DNA from: Streptomyces flaveolus
GTDB lineage: Bacteria; Actinomycetota; Actinomycetes; Streptomycetales; Streptomycetaceae
NCBI RefSeq assembly: GCF_014648815.1
Contig: NZ_BMRV01000013.1
Location: forward strand, 62,001 to 126,000
Direction: 5' to 3'
Length of the DNA: 64,000 nucleotides
Shown in pieces: positions 25,921 through 33,774 of the stretch. The position numbers and the translations under genes are program-made. Within the stretch, counting starts at the first letter, position 1. Every line of letters starts with the position of its first letter. The notes below the pieces were generated by a model, which was not told the DNA's origin, searched no databases, and was given only the letters and a program-made list of their open reading frames with translations.

Positions 25921-26388
25921 CTACCTCGGCATGACCTGCCCCTGATCCGTCACGTAGTTGTTGTGCAGGCAGTCCAGGTAATCAGCTTCGGACACGTTGT
26001 ACGGGCCGCCTGCTTGTTGGTTGCAGTAACTGCTCAGGGTCTGACTCTTCTGCGCGGCGGAGATCTCGGCCGGTTGGCCGTTCTGCTGCTGGTTACCCGC
26101 CTGGTCCTGCACCCATGGACTGGGGGAGGAAGGGGCCGGTTTCTCATCAGCGCCAAGGACGATGCCACCCAGGAAGAACGAACCCACGGCAACGGCGACC
26201 ATTCCACCCCACAGGACCAAAGGCCGCTTCCACCAAGGGCTTTCCATCGCCGCCAGGATGCGCTGATACTCCGGGTCGGCCTCGTACTCGTCCCGCCAGC
26301 CGTACGGCTCCCCTTTCGAGTTGGCCGTCGTCGGAGCGCTGGACGGCCGTGGAGGGACGTTCGACGGAAGCGGCGACCTGTTTTCCAC
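25921..26388 (-). CDS. Single-pass membrane protein, unidentified
   Basis: A 155-residue protein starting at GTG 26388 with GAGGAG 8 bases upstream. The polar N-terminal 60 residues include YGWRDEYEADPEYQRILAAM. One transmembrane helix follows (LVLWGGMVAVAVGSFFLGGI), and an extracytoplasmic Gln/Asn/Ser-rich domain ends SEADYLDCLHNNYVTDQGQV. Two Cys in the outer part could pair. I cannot name a family. It sits directly upstream of the Excalibur and PASTA-like genes on the same strand, so all three may form a surface-protein group. Confidence 0.6.
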   Translation of the reverse strand: MENRSPLPSNVPPRPSSAPTTANSKGEPYGWRDEYEADPEYQRILAAMESPWWKRPLVLWGGMVAVAVGSFFLGGIVLGADEKPAPSSPSPWVQDQAGNQQQNGQPAEISAAQKSQTLSSYCNQQAGGPYNVSEADYLDCLHNNYVTDQGQVMPR

Positions 26389-26677
26389 CCGAGTCTCCTC
26401 AAGCCCTGACCGGCAGCCACATCGCGCACGGAGAGTCAGACGGCACAGGCTAACCACAGAGTATTCATGCTTTCTACACGAATGACCCAACTGTGACCGC
26501 ACCACGGTGACCAATCGAACGAAGAGGCGATGGTCATCGCCCAAACCCCCAGCCTCGGCACCCTGTACATGTGACCCGCCGCGTCCCTCCCCTGGGTCCA
26601 GGTCCAGCCCCCGACCGCGGTCGACGAGCCCGTGCGCGTTAGATGCGCGACTTTGTGGTCGAACCGAGTCTGCGTGG

Positions 26678-27517
26678 TCAGGTGGTCTGGCGGAGTGCGG
26701 TGACCAGTGCGCGCGGGTCGTCGGCGTGGAAGCGGATGGTGTGGGCCTTCTCCGTTGCGCCGAGCGGGCGGGTGAAGGGCAGTGGCCGGTTCAGCCTCAG
26801 GGTCACGGAGGTCTGGCTGCCCACGATCAGGTCGAGGACCCCGTCTTCGGAGAGGGTGATCAGGCTGCCTTCGGGGTAGCGCCGGTCGACCTGGACCGAG
26901 GCGACCGCGTCCGCCGGTACGACGAGGTCGAAGAGGGCCCCGTAGCGGATCCGCAGAGAGCCGTCGGCATGCACGACGTGCGGCCGAGTGACACAGGCGG
27001 CGTGCAGGGCCAGTACGAGGACGACGCCGTACAGGTCGAGTACCAGGACCACCCGGTGGACGACCGGCCAGGGGATGAGGAAGGCCAATCCCACCGTTTC
27101 GATGACCACCACGAAGAGCAGCCCGTACATCATCGCGGTCTGGGGTCCGGTATACGCGGCGGCGAGATCCCCGGGACGCACCCCGTGCGTGCCGCGCCGG
27201 ACCCACCGCCCCAGGGATGCGAGGGCGCGCAGTTCGTGGAGGACCAGGCGGCGGATCGTCACCGGCACCGTCTCTTGTACAGCGGCCCGCAGCGCCGCCC
27301 GGCGGTCCGCGCCGCGGGCGCGCGCGGCGATGTACAGCGAGCGCAGCACGCGAGCCTCCATCAACAGCACCGCGAGCACCAGCGCCTCGGCGCCTGCCAG
27401 CACCCACCCTGGCAGCCGGACCCCGGCCATCAGGCAGACCACCAGAGCCAGTTCCCCCGGCAGCACGGCCGCCATCGCGGCCCGGGCCGCCCGTACGCCC
27501 CGGATCCCGCCACTCAT
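26678..27517 (-). CDS. Integral membrane protein, unidentified, coupled to a MerR regulator
   Basis: A 279-residue protein with four or five hydrophobic segments (LALVVCLMAGVRLPGW, LAGAEALVLAVLLMEA, MMYGLLFVVVIETVGLAFL, VVHRVVLVLDLYGVVLVLAL). A soluble C-terminal domain of about 80 residues follows and contains VVPADAVASVQVDRRYPEGS. The architecture is like membrane proteins with a PH-like or photosystem-II-like tail, but no family is certain. Its start overlaps the stop of the MerR gene by 4 bp (27514-27517), so the two are co-translated and it is probably a target of that regulator. Confidence 0.75.
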   Translation of the reverse strand: MSGGIRGVRAARAAMAAVLPGELALVVCLMAGVRLPGWVLAGAEALVLAVLLMEARVLRSLYIAARARGADRRAALRAAVQETVPVTIRRLVLHELRALASLGRWVRRGTHGVRPGDLAAAYTGPQTAMMYGLLFVVVIETVGLAFLIPWPVVHRVVLVLDLYGVVLVLALHAACVTRPHVVHADGSLRIRYGALFDLVVPADAVASVQVDRRYPEGSLITLSEDGVLDLIVGSQTSVTLRLNRPLPFTRPLGATEKAHTIRFHADDPRALVTALRQTT

Positions 27518-28254
27518 CCCCGGCCCCTTTCCATGAACGCGTCCATGAGTCGGCTCACTACTTCCGCCTGCGCGGGGGCGTACTCCGCGAGCAGCGCCTC
27601 CTTGAACCCGGTCAGGACCGCCCCGTCCGCGGGGATCTCGGCGAACAGCTCGTCGGGGACGGCTGCCATCAGGTCAGCTGCCAGGGGTGCGATCCGCGGA
27701 TCGTCGGCAGGCGCTTCGGCGAGCGCGTCGAGACGCTCATACAGTTCGACGACCGCAGGATCGGTGACCATCGTTCCGAGCAGCGCGAACATCTCCTGGT
27801 TACCGGAGCCGTCCACCATGCCGTCCACCAGCGTGAGGTACTCGCGATCCTTCGCCGCGGTCGGCGAGTCTGTCCGGGGGGCCTGAGCCAGCAGGGCGGC
27901 AAGGCCGGGAGAGACTGGTCCTGTCGCGCCGGGCGGCTCGGCGAGCAGGGCGCCGAGGCGGCGGCGGCGTTCCCGGATGTCGGCTTCCTGGCGGGCCAGG
28001 TCGGCGTCGAGGTCCTTCAGTACCTCGGCCAGTTCGCGTCCGTCATCGTCGGCGAGAGCGTCGCGCACTTCATCGAGGCTGAGGCCGAGTTCGGTGAGCC
28101 GGCGCACTCTGGCGAGCAGGACGGCGTCGCGAATGCTGTACGTCCGGTAACCGTTGGGGCGCCGCTCCGGTTCCGGGAGCAGTCCGATGTGGTGGTAGTG
28201 CCGGATTGCCCGGGTGGTGAGCCCGACCAGCACGGCGATCTCTCCAATGCGCAT
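27514..28254 (-). CDS. MerR-family transcriptional regulator
   Basis: A 246-residue regulator. The N-terminal winged HTH is clear (MRIGEIAVLVGLTTRAIRHY, HHIGLLPEPERRPNGYRTYS), followed by the dimerization coiled coil at about 75-110 and a 130-residue C-terminal effector domain. It lacks clustered Cys for metal binding, so it should sense an organic ligand or stress. A MerR-type operator lies just upstream (28268-28288). The gene is translationally coupled to the membrane-protein gene downstream, a common arrangement for drug- or stress-responsive pairs. Confidence 0.88.
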   Translation of the reverse strand: MRIGEIAVLVGLTTRAIRHYHHIGLLPEPERRPNGYRTYSIRDAVLLARVRRLTELGLSLDEVRDALADDDGRELAEVLKDLDADLARQEADIRERRRRLGALLAEPPGATGPVSPGLAALLAQAPRTDSPTAAKDREYLTLVDGMVDGSGNQEMFALLGTMVTDPAVVELYERLDALAEAPADDPRIAPLAADLMAAVPDELFAEIPADGAVLTGFKEALLAEYAPAQAEVVSRLMDAFMERGRG

Positions 28255-28267
28255 GCCCTCAGTAGAA

Positions 28268-28288
28268 ACCCTGCCGTTGCGTCAAGGT
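28268..28288 (-). promoter_or_regulatory. MerR-type operator/promoter
   Basis: On the minus strand ACCTTGACGCAACGGCAGGGT is an imperfect palindrome (ACCTTG with CAGGGT). It lies in a TTGACC...TTTCTACT context typical of MerR-family autoregulated promoters with a long spacer. The MerR start codon is 14 bp downstream. Confidence 0.65.
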
Positions 28289-28490
28289 CAAGGCCCGTAT
28301 CAGTGGGCCTAGAACGACTCAAGCAGGGCTGCTTCCCGGGAGTTTGCAGTCCGTGTCCCCCGATGCCGTCCGGGGCCACGTTCCCAGCCCGGGCGCGGCG
28401 ATGGAAGGATCCGGCCGGTGCCGCGGCGAGGCACCGGCAAGAACTGGATGAGGTACCGCTCCGCAGCCGGCCCACCAGCACGATCACGGT

Positions 28491-28982
28491 CTACCGCTGG
28501 GGTACCAAGTCGCGCTGATACCAGGGGCCTGAGGCACCACCGAGGTCGGCCGGGTCAACCAGGACAAACCCAGCCTTGATCAGCACCCTCTGGGACGCGA
28601 CATTCTCGCGGGAGGTGCCCGCCCGCAGGGTGCGCAGCCCGTGCCGCGCCACCGCCAGCCGGCACAGCTCCCGGACGGTCTCGGTCGCCACGCCGCGTCC
28701 GGCGACGTGCTGCGCGACCCGGTAACCGAGCTCAGCAGTGCCGTTCTCGAGGTCGTACAGGTTGAACCGGCCCAGAACCGAGCCGTCCTCGGCAACGAGC
28801 AGGTAGAAGGCGCAGATGCCGGCCTCCTGCTCGGCCAGCAGGGCGCCGTACCGGTCGGTGAACTTGTCGAAGAAGTCGTCGCCGCGGTCGGGGACCGAGG
28901 CAGCGAAGTAGGCGCGGTTCTCCAGCTCGAAGGCCAGGACCGCCGGGGCATGGCTAGCATGCAACCGCTTCAGCTTGGGCAC
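28491..28982 (-). CDS. GNAT-family N-acetyltransferase (RimJ/RimL-like)
   Basis: A 163-residue acetyltransferase. LKRLHASHAPAVLAFELENR forms the N-terminal strand and helix. The acetyl-CoA-binding segment is AELGYRVAQHVAGRGVATET (the Q/R-x-x-G-x-G/A loop as H-V-A-G-R-G-V-A). The RimJ-type ending TSRENVASQRVLIKAGFVLV follows. Such enzymes acetylate N-terminal or small-molecule amines. It is a single gene, start ATG 28982, with no obvious partner. Confidence 0.85.
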   Translation of the reverse strand: MPKLKRLHASHAPAVLAFELENRAYFAASVPDRGDDFFDKFTDRYGALLAEQEAGICAFYLLVAEDGSVLGRFNLYDLENGTAELGYRVAQHVAGRGVATETVRELCRLAVARHGLRTLRAGTSRENVASQRVLIKAGFVLVDPADLGGASGPWYQRDLVPQR

Positions 28983-29441
28983 CGCCCGACCCTAACCGGA
29001 TGGTGGGCTCAGATCATCTGAGTTTCCGCCAGCGGCAGACAATCCCAAGACCAGGGCACATAACGGTCTACGGCTGAAGTACTAGCCTCGGGGGCAGGGG
29101 CCGCCATAGGGCGGGTGGTGCCCCCTGCGGAAATGCGTCTGCAGGCGCCCACCGGATCGCCTCGCCGACCTGCCGTCGAGCCTTTGACCACTCCCCCACA
29201 CACAACGACGAGGGAGATTCGTCGAACCGGCGACGCATCTGAGGCCGCGAACCGCGGGCACGATGTCGGTGGCCCGGCATGAACGCTCTCTCAACACCTC
29301 GCCGATCGCTTCGGGCCCCCGGCCCGCGCAACGTCCGTGCCAGAGGGCCGGTGTCAGTGCCACGGGCAGGCGGGTCCAGGACCCGAGCGGCTCTGAATGT
29401 CGGATGCTTGTGTCGGGCAATGACGACGAGGAGCGCTGACG
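28983..29441. other. Region without a recognisable gene
   Basis: Short protein-like stretches occur (minus strand near 29010-29090, SAVDRYVPWSWDCLPLAET), but no frame has both start context and known motif. It may hold transposase debris. Confidence 0.3.
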
Positions 29442-29726
29442 GTGATCAAGACCTGCCTGTCCTGGTACCGCGAGGGCCGGATGGATGAGTCCGAGTTCCG
29501 CTCGGTCACTGACCTCCTGGCCGAGTCCGGGATGTCCCTCGAACATCCCACGCTGGGGTGCGGGATGCTTCTGGACGTCGTGGGGGAACAGGTGAGGTGG
29601 CCTCCCGAGCGGATCCGGGAGCTGGTCGGACTGTCGGTCGCGCCGCTGTGCCTGCAGTTCTGGCTTGGCGCGGATCACCACCGGTACCCGCCGAGCGCCA
29701 TCCTCCTCGGTAAGACTCCACCCTGA
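29442..29726 (+). CDS. Hypothetical protein
   Basis: A 94-residue soluble protein starting at GTG 29442, with ACGAGGAGC about 10 bases upstream. The sequence SWYREGRMDESEFRSVTDLL and MLLDVVGEQVRWPPERIREL looks like a folded helical protein and uses normal codons for the window. No family was recognised. It is an isolated gene convergent with the ADP-ribosylglycohydrolase gene. Confidence 0.5.
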   Translation: MIKTCLSWYREGRMDESEFRSVTDLLAESGMSLEHPTLGCGMLLDVVGEQVRWPPERIRELVGLSVAPLCLQFWLGADHHRYPPSAILLGKTPP

Positions 29727-29797
29727 GCAGCAGGCCGGCGGCGGCGCGGAAGGATCCCATGGCATCACGGATCATGCCGGCCTGTCGTCCTCGTGGA

Positions 29798-30739
29798 TCA
29801 GGCCGCCGGCGTCTCTTCGAGGCGGTGTGCGAGGTGGAGCAGGTCTGTCAGGTGCAGCACCCGTCCATCGAATCCAGGGAGGGGAACGTGGAGCGGCTGG
29901 GTCCAGTGCGGGGGGATGGCGTCCAGCCCGTAGCAGGCCCCTGCGAGGCCGCCCGTCACCGCGGCGACGGTGTCGGTGTCACCGCCGAGGTCGATCGCCG
30001 CGCGTATCGCCTCTTCGAAGCCGGCAGTGGTGCGCAGGGCCCAGACGGCGGAGCCCAGGCAGGGCCAGACGGCGCCGTTGAACTCGGTCGCCTGGTCGGG
30101 GTGCCAGTCGGGCGCGAGGACGGTGGCGTAGCGGCCGCGGTGATCGGGGTGGATTGCGGCGAGGGTGTCCGGGAGCGCGGTGAGCGGGTCGGTGTCCTCG
30201 AGTATGAGGCGGATGAGTTCGTGGAAGACCGCAGTGCCTTCCCAGGCCGCGCGGTCGCCGTGGGTGAGGGCCGCGATACGGCGGGCCGCGTCCATGGTGA
30301 CTTCCTGGCCGGCGCGCGCGAAGTAGACCGCGGACGTCGAGGCCCGCATCAACGAGCCGTTCCCCGCTGCTCGCTGGTTGACCTGGAAATGGATCGCGGC
30401 GGCGAGGTCCCAGGGCATGCCGTTGGTCAGGACGTCCTCGGTCTGCAGGCCGATGTCCTTCGGTTCCGCTGCTGCCCACCGCTGGAAGCGGGCGAAGATG
30501 TCCGGCAGATCCAGTCCGCCCCGCTCCAGCAGCGACTCCGCCACCAGAATGGCCATCTGCGTGTCGTCCGTGGCCTCACCCGGGTCCCAGCCACCGCCTC
30601 CGCACATCTCCCCACCGGCACCAGGCACGGGAAACCGTGCGGAGAACGCTCCCTCGGGGCCGAACTCGAAGGGGCCGCCCAGGGCGTCGCCCACCGCTGC
30701 GCCGACGACCGCGCCGGCGGCCCGCTGAGTTCGCTTCAT
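29798..30739 (-). CDS. ADP-ribosylglycohydrolase family protein
   Basis: A 313-residue all-helical hydrolase. The first metal-ligand motifs are GAAVGDALGG near residue 13 and GEATDDTQMA near 55. The C-terminal ligands lie in AIDLGGDTDTVAAVTGGLAG near 245-265. Together these bind the two Mg ions that cleave ADP-ribose from proteins (DraG/ARH3 type), nucleic acids or small molecules. The start is ATG 30739. No ADP-ribosyltransferase is adjacent; the Arr-type enzyme is 20 kb away, so a functional link is speculative. Confidence 0.9.
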   Translation of the reverse strand: MKRTQRAAGAVVGAAVGDALGGPFEFGPEGAFSARFPVPGAGGEMCGGGGWDPGEATDDTQMAILVAESLLERGGLDLPDIFARFQRWAAAEPKDIGLQTEDVLTNGMPWDLAAAIHFQVNQRAAGNGSLMRASTSAVYFARAGQEVTMDAARRIAALTHGDRAAWEGTAVFHELIRLILEDTDPLTALPDTLAAIHPDHRGRYATVLAPDWHPDQATEFNGAVWPCLGSAVWALRTTAGFEEAIRAAIDLGGDTDTVAAVTGGLAGACYGLDAIPPHWTQPLHVPLPGFDGRVLHLTDLLHLAHRLEETPAA

Positions 30740-30992
30740 CCGCGCAGGCTATCCGGGCCGCACCGTACGCCCCCGTGTGCGGCTGCGATCCGCACGTTCC
30801 TGCTCGGCACCGACAACCGAGACGGATTCCCGTCCGGATCCAACTCCCGAAGGCGGGCTGGGCTCGGCCGCGGTCTGTCCTCGGGGCTGGACGCCCCGAC
30901 GGTCCGTGCCGTCGCCGAGCCGTCGGGCCCTACGAGGAACGCGGAGGCGGGGCGAGGATCGCCCGCCTTCGCGCGGCCTGTCCCTGTGGCGG

Positions 30993-32006
30993 CTATCCGA
31001 GGATCGCTCCCGCGGGTGCCGGCGACCCGTCCCAGCTCATACGTGACCAGGGGAGGCTCAGTTCGTCCGTGCGGCGTACAGACCGGGGGGCGAGGTCCTC
31101 GATCCGGGGGGTCTCCCGGTGCCGGGCGAAGACGGTGTCGACGTAGCGGTGCCCGGTGTCCGCGGCGATGAACAGCGTTGTACGGCTGGGCTCTTCGCGG
31201 CGTTCCCACTGGGCGGCGAGGTAGGCGGCTCCGGTGGACAGGCCCGCGAAGACGGCGTGCCGGCGCAGCAGGTCGACGCTGCCGGCGAGGGCGGCGTCGA
31301 AGGCGAGCCAGTGCAGGGTGTCGTAGAGGTCGTGGCGGACGTTGCCGAAGGGGATGGAGCTGCCGATCCCGGCGATGATGATCTCCGGGTCGGCGACGTG
31401 TTCGCTGCCGAAGGTGACGCTCCCGTAGGGCTGGACGCCCACGAGTCGTACGTCGACGGAGCGTTTCCTGAGGTAGTGGGTGAGGGCGCCGGTGGAGGCC
31501 CCGGAGCCGACTCCGCCGACGAAGGTGAGGGAGGCGCCACCGGTCCGGTCGTGTATCTGTTCGGCGACGGCTTCGTAGCCAAGGTAGTGGATGTCGTCGT
31601 GGTACTGGCGCATCCAGTGGTAGTCCGGGTGTTCGCGCAGGATCTCTCGGACTCGGGCGACGCGGCGGTTCTGGTCGAGCTTGAGGCTGCTGCTGGGCGG
31701 CATCTGCTCCAGGCGGGCGCCGAGTATGTCGAGCTGGATGCGCAGAGTGTGGTCGACAGTGGTGGAGCCGACGATGTGGCAGCGCATGCCGTAGCGGTGG
31801 CAGGCCAAAGCGAGGGCGTAGGCGTAGATGCCGCTGGAACTGTCGATGAGCGTGTCGCCGCGTCGTACGGCTCCGGTGTCGAGCAGATGGCGTACGGCGG
31901 CGAGGGCGGAGATCACCTTCATGGTCTCGAAGCGAAGGCAGAGGAGGCCGTCGTCGAGGCGTATCAGGTCCGGGCGGCCGATGGCTTCCGAGATGTGTTC
32001 GTCCAC
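30993..32006 (-). CDS. Fold-type-II PLP enzyme (cysteine synthase-like), putative metallophore biosynthesis
   Basis: A 337-residue pyridoxal-phosphate enzyme starting at GTG 32006 with GAGGAG upstream. Lys30 in RFETMK is the likely Schiff-base lysine. IDSSSGIYAYALA near residues 54-66 corresponds to the substrate loop (S/T-G-N-T of CysK), with Ile-Tyr replacing Asn-Thr. GGVGSGASTG near 163-172 is the PLP-phosphate loop. The family catalyses beta- or gamma-replacement or elimination on O-activated amino acids. The preceding gene encodes a GHMP kinase that could supply an O-phospho amino acid, and the start lies 43 bp inside that gene. It is the last gene of a metal-regulated operon; by analogy with SbnA-like enzymes it may make a diamino acid. 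Confidence 0.85.
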   Translation of the reverse strand: MDEHISEAIGRPDLIRLDDGLLCLRFETMKVISALAAVRHLLDTGAVRRGDTLIDSSSGIYAYALALACHRYGMRCHIVGSTTVDHTLRIQLDILGARLEQMPPSSSLKLDQNRRVARVREILREHPDYHWMRQYHDDIHYLGYEAVAEQIHDRTGGASLTFVGGVGSGASTGALTHYLRKRSVDVRLVGVQPYGSVTFGSEHVADPEIIIAGIGSSIPFGNVRHDLYDTLHWLAFDAALAGSVDLLRRHAVFAGLSTGAAYLAAQWERREEPSRTTLFIAADTGHRYVDTVFARHRETPRIEDLAPRSVRRTDELSLPWSRMSWDGSPAPAGAILG

Positions 32007-32968
32007 GGGAACTCCTCGCTGGTGGGTGACGCGAAGGTGGTGAAGGTCCGGGTCGGTCCGATGCCCTCGCGCTCCAGGTCGCGGGTGCAGCGGCGCAGTC
32101 TGTTGTGCAGGCCGGGGGTACGGGGGTCGAAGAGGATGCCGGCGACGTTGCCGCTGTGGGCGATCTGCACGCCGACTGCTCCGGTGCTGTCGGCGATGGC
32201 GGTGAGGGCGGGGAACTCGTGATGGCGCAGGACGCGTTGGCGCAGGCGGGCGCTGGCGGTACTGACCCGGCCGAGCAGGGCGCTGTCGACGGTGGTCACC
32301 GCGCGGCGGAGCATGCGGCGCAGGTGTGCGTAGGCGGCGAGGTCGTCGTCGTGGTGGAGGACGGGGAGGGCGAGGGTGTCGACCGGTGCGCCTCCGGCGA
32401 GCGTGCACCCGACCACCACGGCGGGCGGCAGTGCGGAGCCCAGGACCTCGAGGACACGGCCCTCGCGCTGCGCGAAGAGCAGTGGGCGTGAGCCGTGCAT
32501 CAGGGGGTCGCTGGCTCCTTCGGCGCGCACCGCGATCCGGGCGATCGTCTCCGGCGGCAGCAGCACGCCCCAGGCATCGGCGACCGCCCGCACAGTGGCG
32601 ATGACGTCGCTGGTGGAGGAGCCCATGCCGAGCCCGACGGGGAGGTCCCCGGTGAGTGTCAGGTCCCCGCCGCAGGGGTCCGCGTCGCGGCGTGCGGCGC
32701 ACTCCCGTACCGCGAGGACGGCCGCCGCCCGCGCCTTGGTCCGGCCGGCGGGCGTCACCGTCACCTCGTCCGGCAAGCTGCCGGGCCGCTGCGTGAACCG
32801 TGCGGTGCTGCCCGGTCCGTGCATCGCCAGCGTGACCAGTGCGTGAACCGGGCGACGCCGCTCGTCGGGAAAGACGCCTTGCAGGATCTCGCCGTGGTGG
32901 CAGGCGGCGTGTCCGGTGCCCTCCGTACCACGGGCAGCCGCCTCGGGCGGGCGGGTGGCGGCCGTCAT
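31964..32968 (-). CDS. GHMP kinase, PduX (L-threonine kinase)-like
   Basis: A 334-residue small-molecule kinase. The ATP loop of GHMP kinases is PVGLGMGSSTSDV at residues 110-122. The N-terminal ACHHGEILQGVF corresponds to the C-x-x-x-G-E-x-x-Q-G segment that marks the PduX/threonine kinase branch, and the third motif is in GAVGVQIAHSGNVAGI. PduX phosphorylates L-threonine for cobalamin side-chain synthesis, but no cobalamin genes are present here. It more likely phosphorylates threonine, serine or a related hydroxy-amino acid for the PLP enzyme encoded next. The start overlaps the DUF364 gene stop by 4 bp (ATGA). Confidence 0.85.
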   Translation of the reverse strand: MTAATRPPEAAARGTEGTGHAACHHGEILQGVFPDERRRPVHALVTLAMHGPGSTARFTQRPGSLPDEVTVTPAGRTKARAAAVLAVRECAARRDADPCGGDLTLTGDLPVGLGMGSSTSDVIATVRAVADAWGVLLPPETIARIAVRAEGASDPLMHGSRPLLFAQREGRVLEVLGSALPPAVVVGCTLAGGAPVDTLALPVLHHDDDLAAYAHLRRMLRRAVTTVDSALLGRVSTASARLRQRVLRHHEFPALTAIADSTGAVGVQIAHSGNVAGILFDPRTPGLHNRLRRCTRDLEREGIGPTRTFTTFASPTSEEFPWTNTSRKPSAART

Positions 32969-33774
32969 GCGCCGGCCGCCACCCGGTAGCGGTACAGGGT
33001 GGTGGGCTCGGCGCTGAACTGGGAGAAGGGGAAGGGCTCCGCCGACAGCGCGGTCACACCCTGGCCGAGGAAGGCGCGCGCCACGGCACTGCCGGTCTGG
33101 GCGTAGACCACCAGAGGCACGCCGCGCTCTCGACAGCGGGCCAGGACGGTGTCGAAGCTGCCGTTGCTCAGGGTCATGCCGGTGGCCACGACCGCGTCGG
33201 CGGTGTCGAGGACCTCGTGCATGTCGTCGGTGACCGGGTCGCCCCACTGGGTGGTGCGCAGGTTGAAGTCGCAGAGCAGGGGATCACCACCGCGCTCGCG
33301 GATGGCCGCGACGAGCGGGTTGACCACTCCGATCAGCCCGACCTTCGCCCCGGCCTCGATGTCGAGGAGCCCGGCGATGGCCGCGTCCCGGGCCAGCGCC
33401 CGTGTCTCGGGTGTCCCCGCGGGCAGGGTCACCGCCTCCGCCTCGGCCGTCTCCCGGTGCGGGCGGGCCGCGGCGAGGTACGCGTCGAGCGCGGCGATGA
33501 CCACAGGGCGCGGTGCCTCACGCAACAATGTGTCGAGCGGGGCACCGGAGCGATCGCGGCATATGGACGCGTCGACCTCGCCGGCCTCGAAGGCGCAGCC
33601 ACCGAAGGAATCGCCCAGGCGGACGAGGACATACTGGTTGAGGTACGTGGTGTTCCCGCCGGCCAGCCGGGTGCCGTGGTGCACCCAGAAGACGCTGGTG
33701 GCCACGAGGTCGGCGGGGCGCGGGCCGTGCTCGCCCGCGAGGACGGCGGCCAGGAGTTCCTCGGTGTGCTTCAT
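32965..33774 (-). CDS. DUF364 / Rossmann-like 'heavy-metal chelation' domain protein
   Basis: A 269-residue protein. The N-terminal half (to about residue 100) includes HHGTRLAGGNTTYLNQY and resembles DUF4213. The C-terminal half has GLIGVVNPLVAAIRERG, DAVVATGMTLSNGSFDTVL, then VVYAQTGSAVARAFLGQGV, ALSAEPFPF, which is the Rossmann-like DUF364 fold proposed to handle heavy metals. The enzymatic role is not established. It overlaps both neighbours by 4 bp (start with the methyltransferase stop, stop with the kinase start), so it is translated in step with them. This, the ABC importer and the Zur/Fur-type boxes point to a role in making or recycling a metal ligand. Confidence 0.85.
   Translation of the reverse strand: MKHTEELLAAVLAGEHGPRPADLVATSVFWVHHGTRLAGGNTTYLNQYVLVRLGDSFGGCAFEAGEVDASICRDRSGAPLDTLLREAPRPVVIAALDAYLAAARPHRETAEAEAVTLPAGTPETRALARDAAIAGLLDIEAGAKVGLIGVVNPLVAAIRERGGDPLLCDFNLRTTQWGDPVTDDMHEVLDTADAVVATGMTLSNGSFDTVLARCRERGVPLVVYAQTGSAVARAFLGQGVTALSAEPFPFSQFSAEPTTLYRYRVAAGA

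Noticed and set aside
26507..27886. 459-codon plus-strand frame
   Set aside because: Antisense of the membrane protein and MerR genes.
31964..32968. Cobalamin biosynthesis (PduX) assignment
   Set aside because: The kinase is PduX-like, but no other cobalamin gene is present and the neighbours are metal transport and methyl transfer genes.
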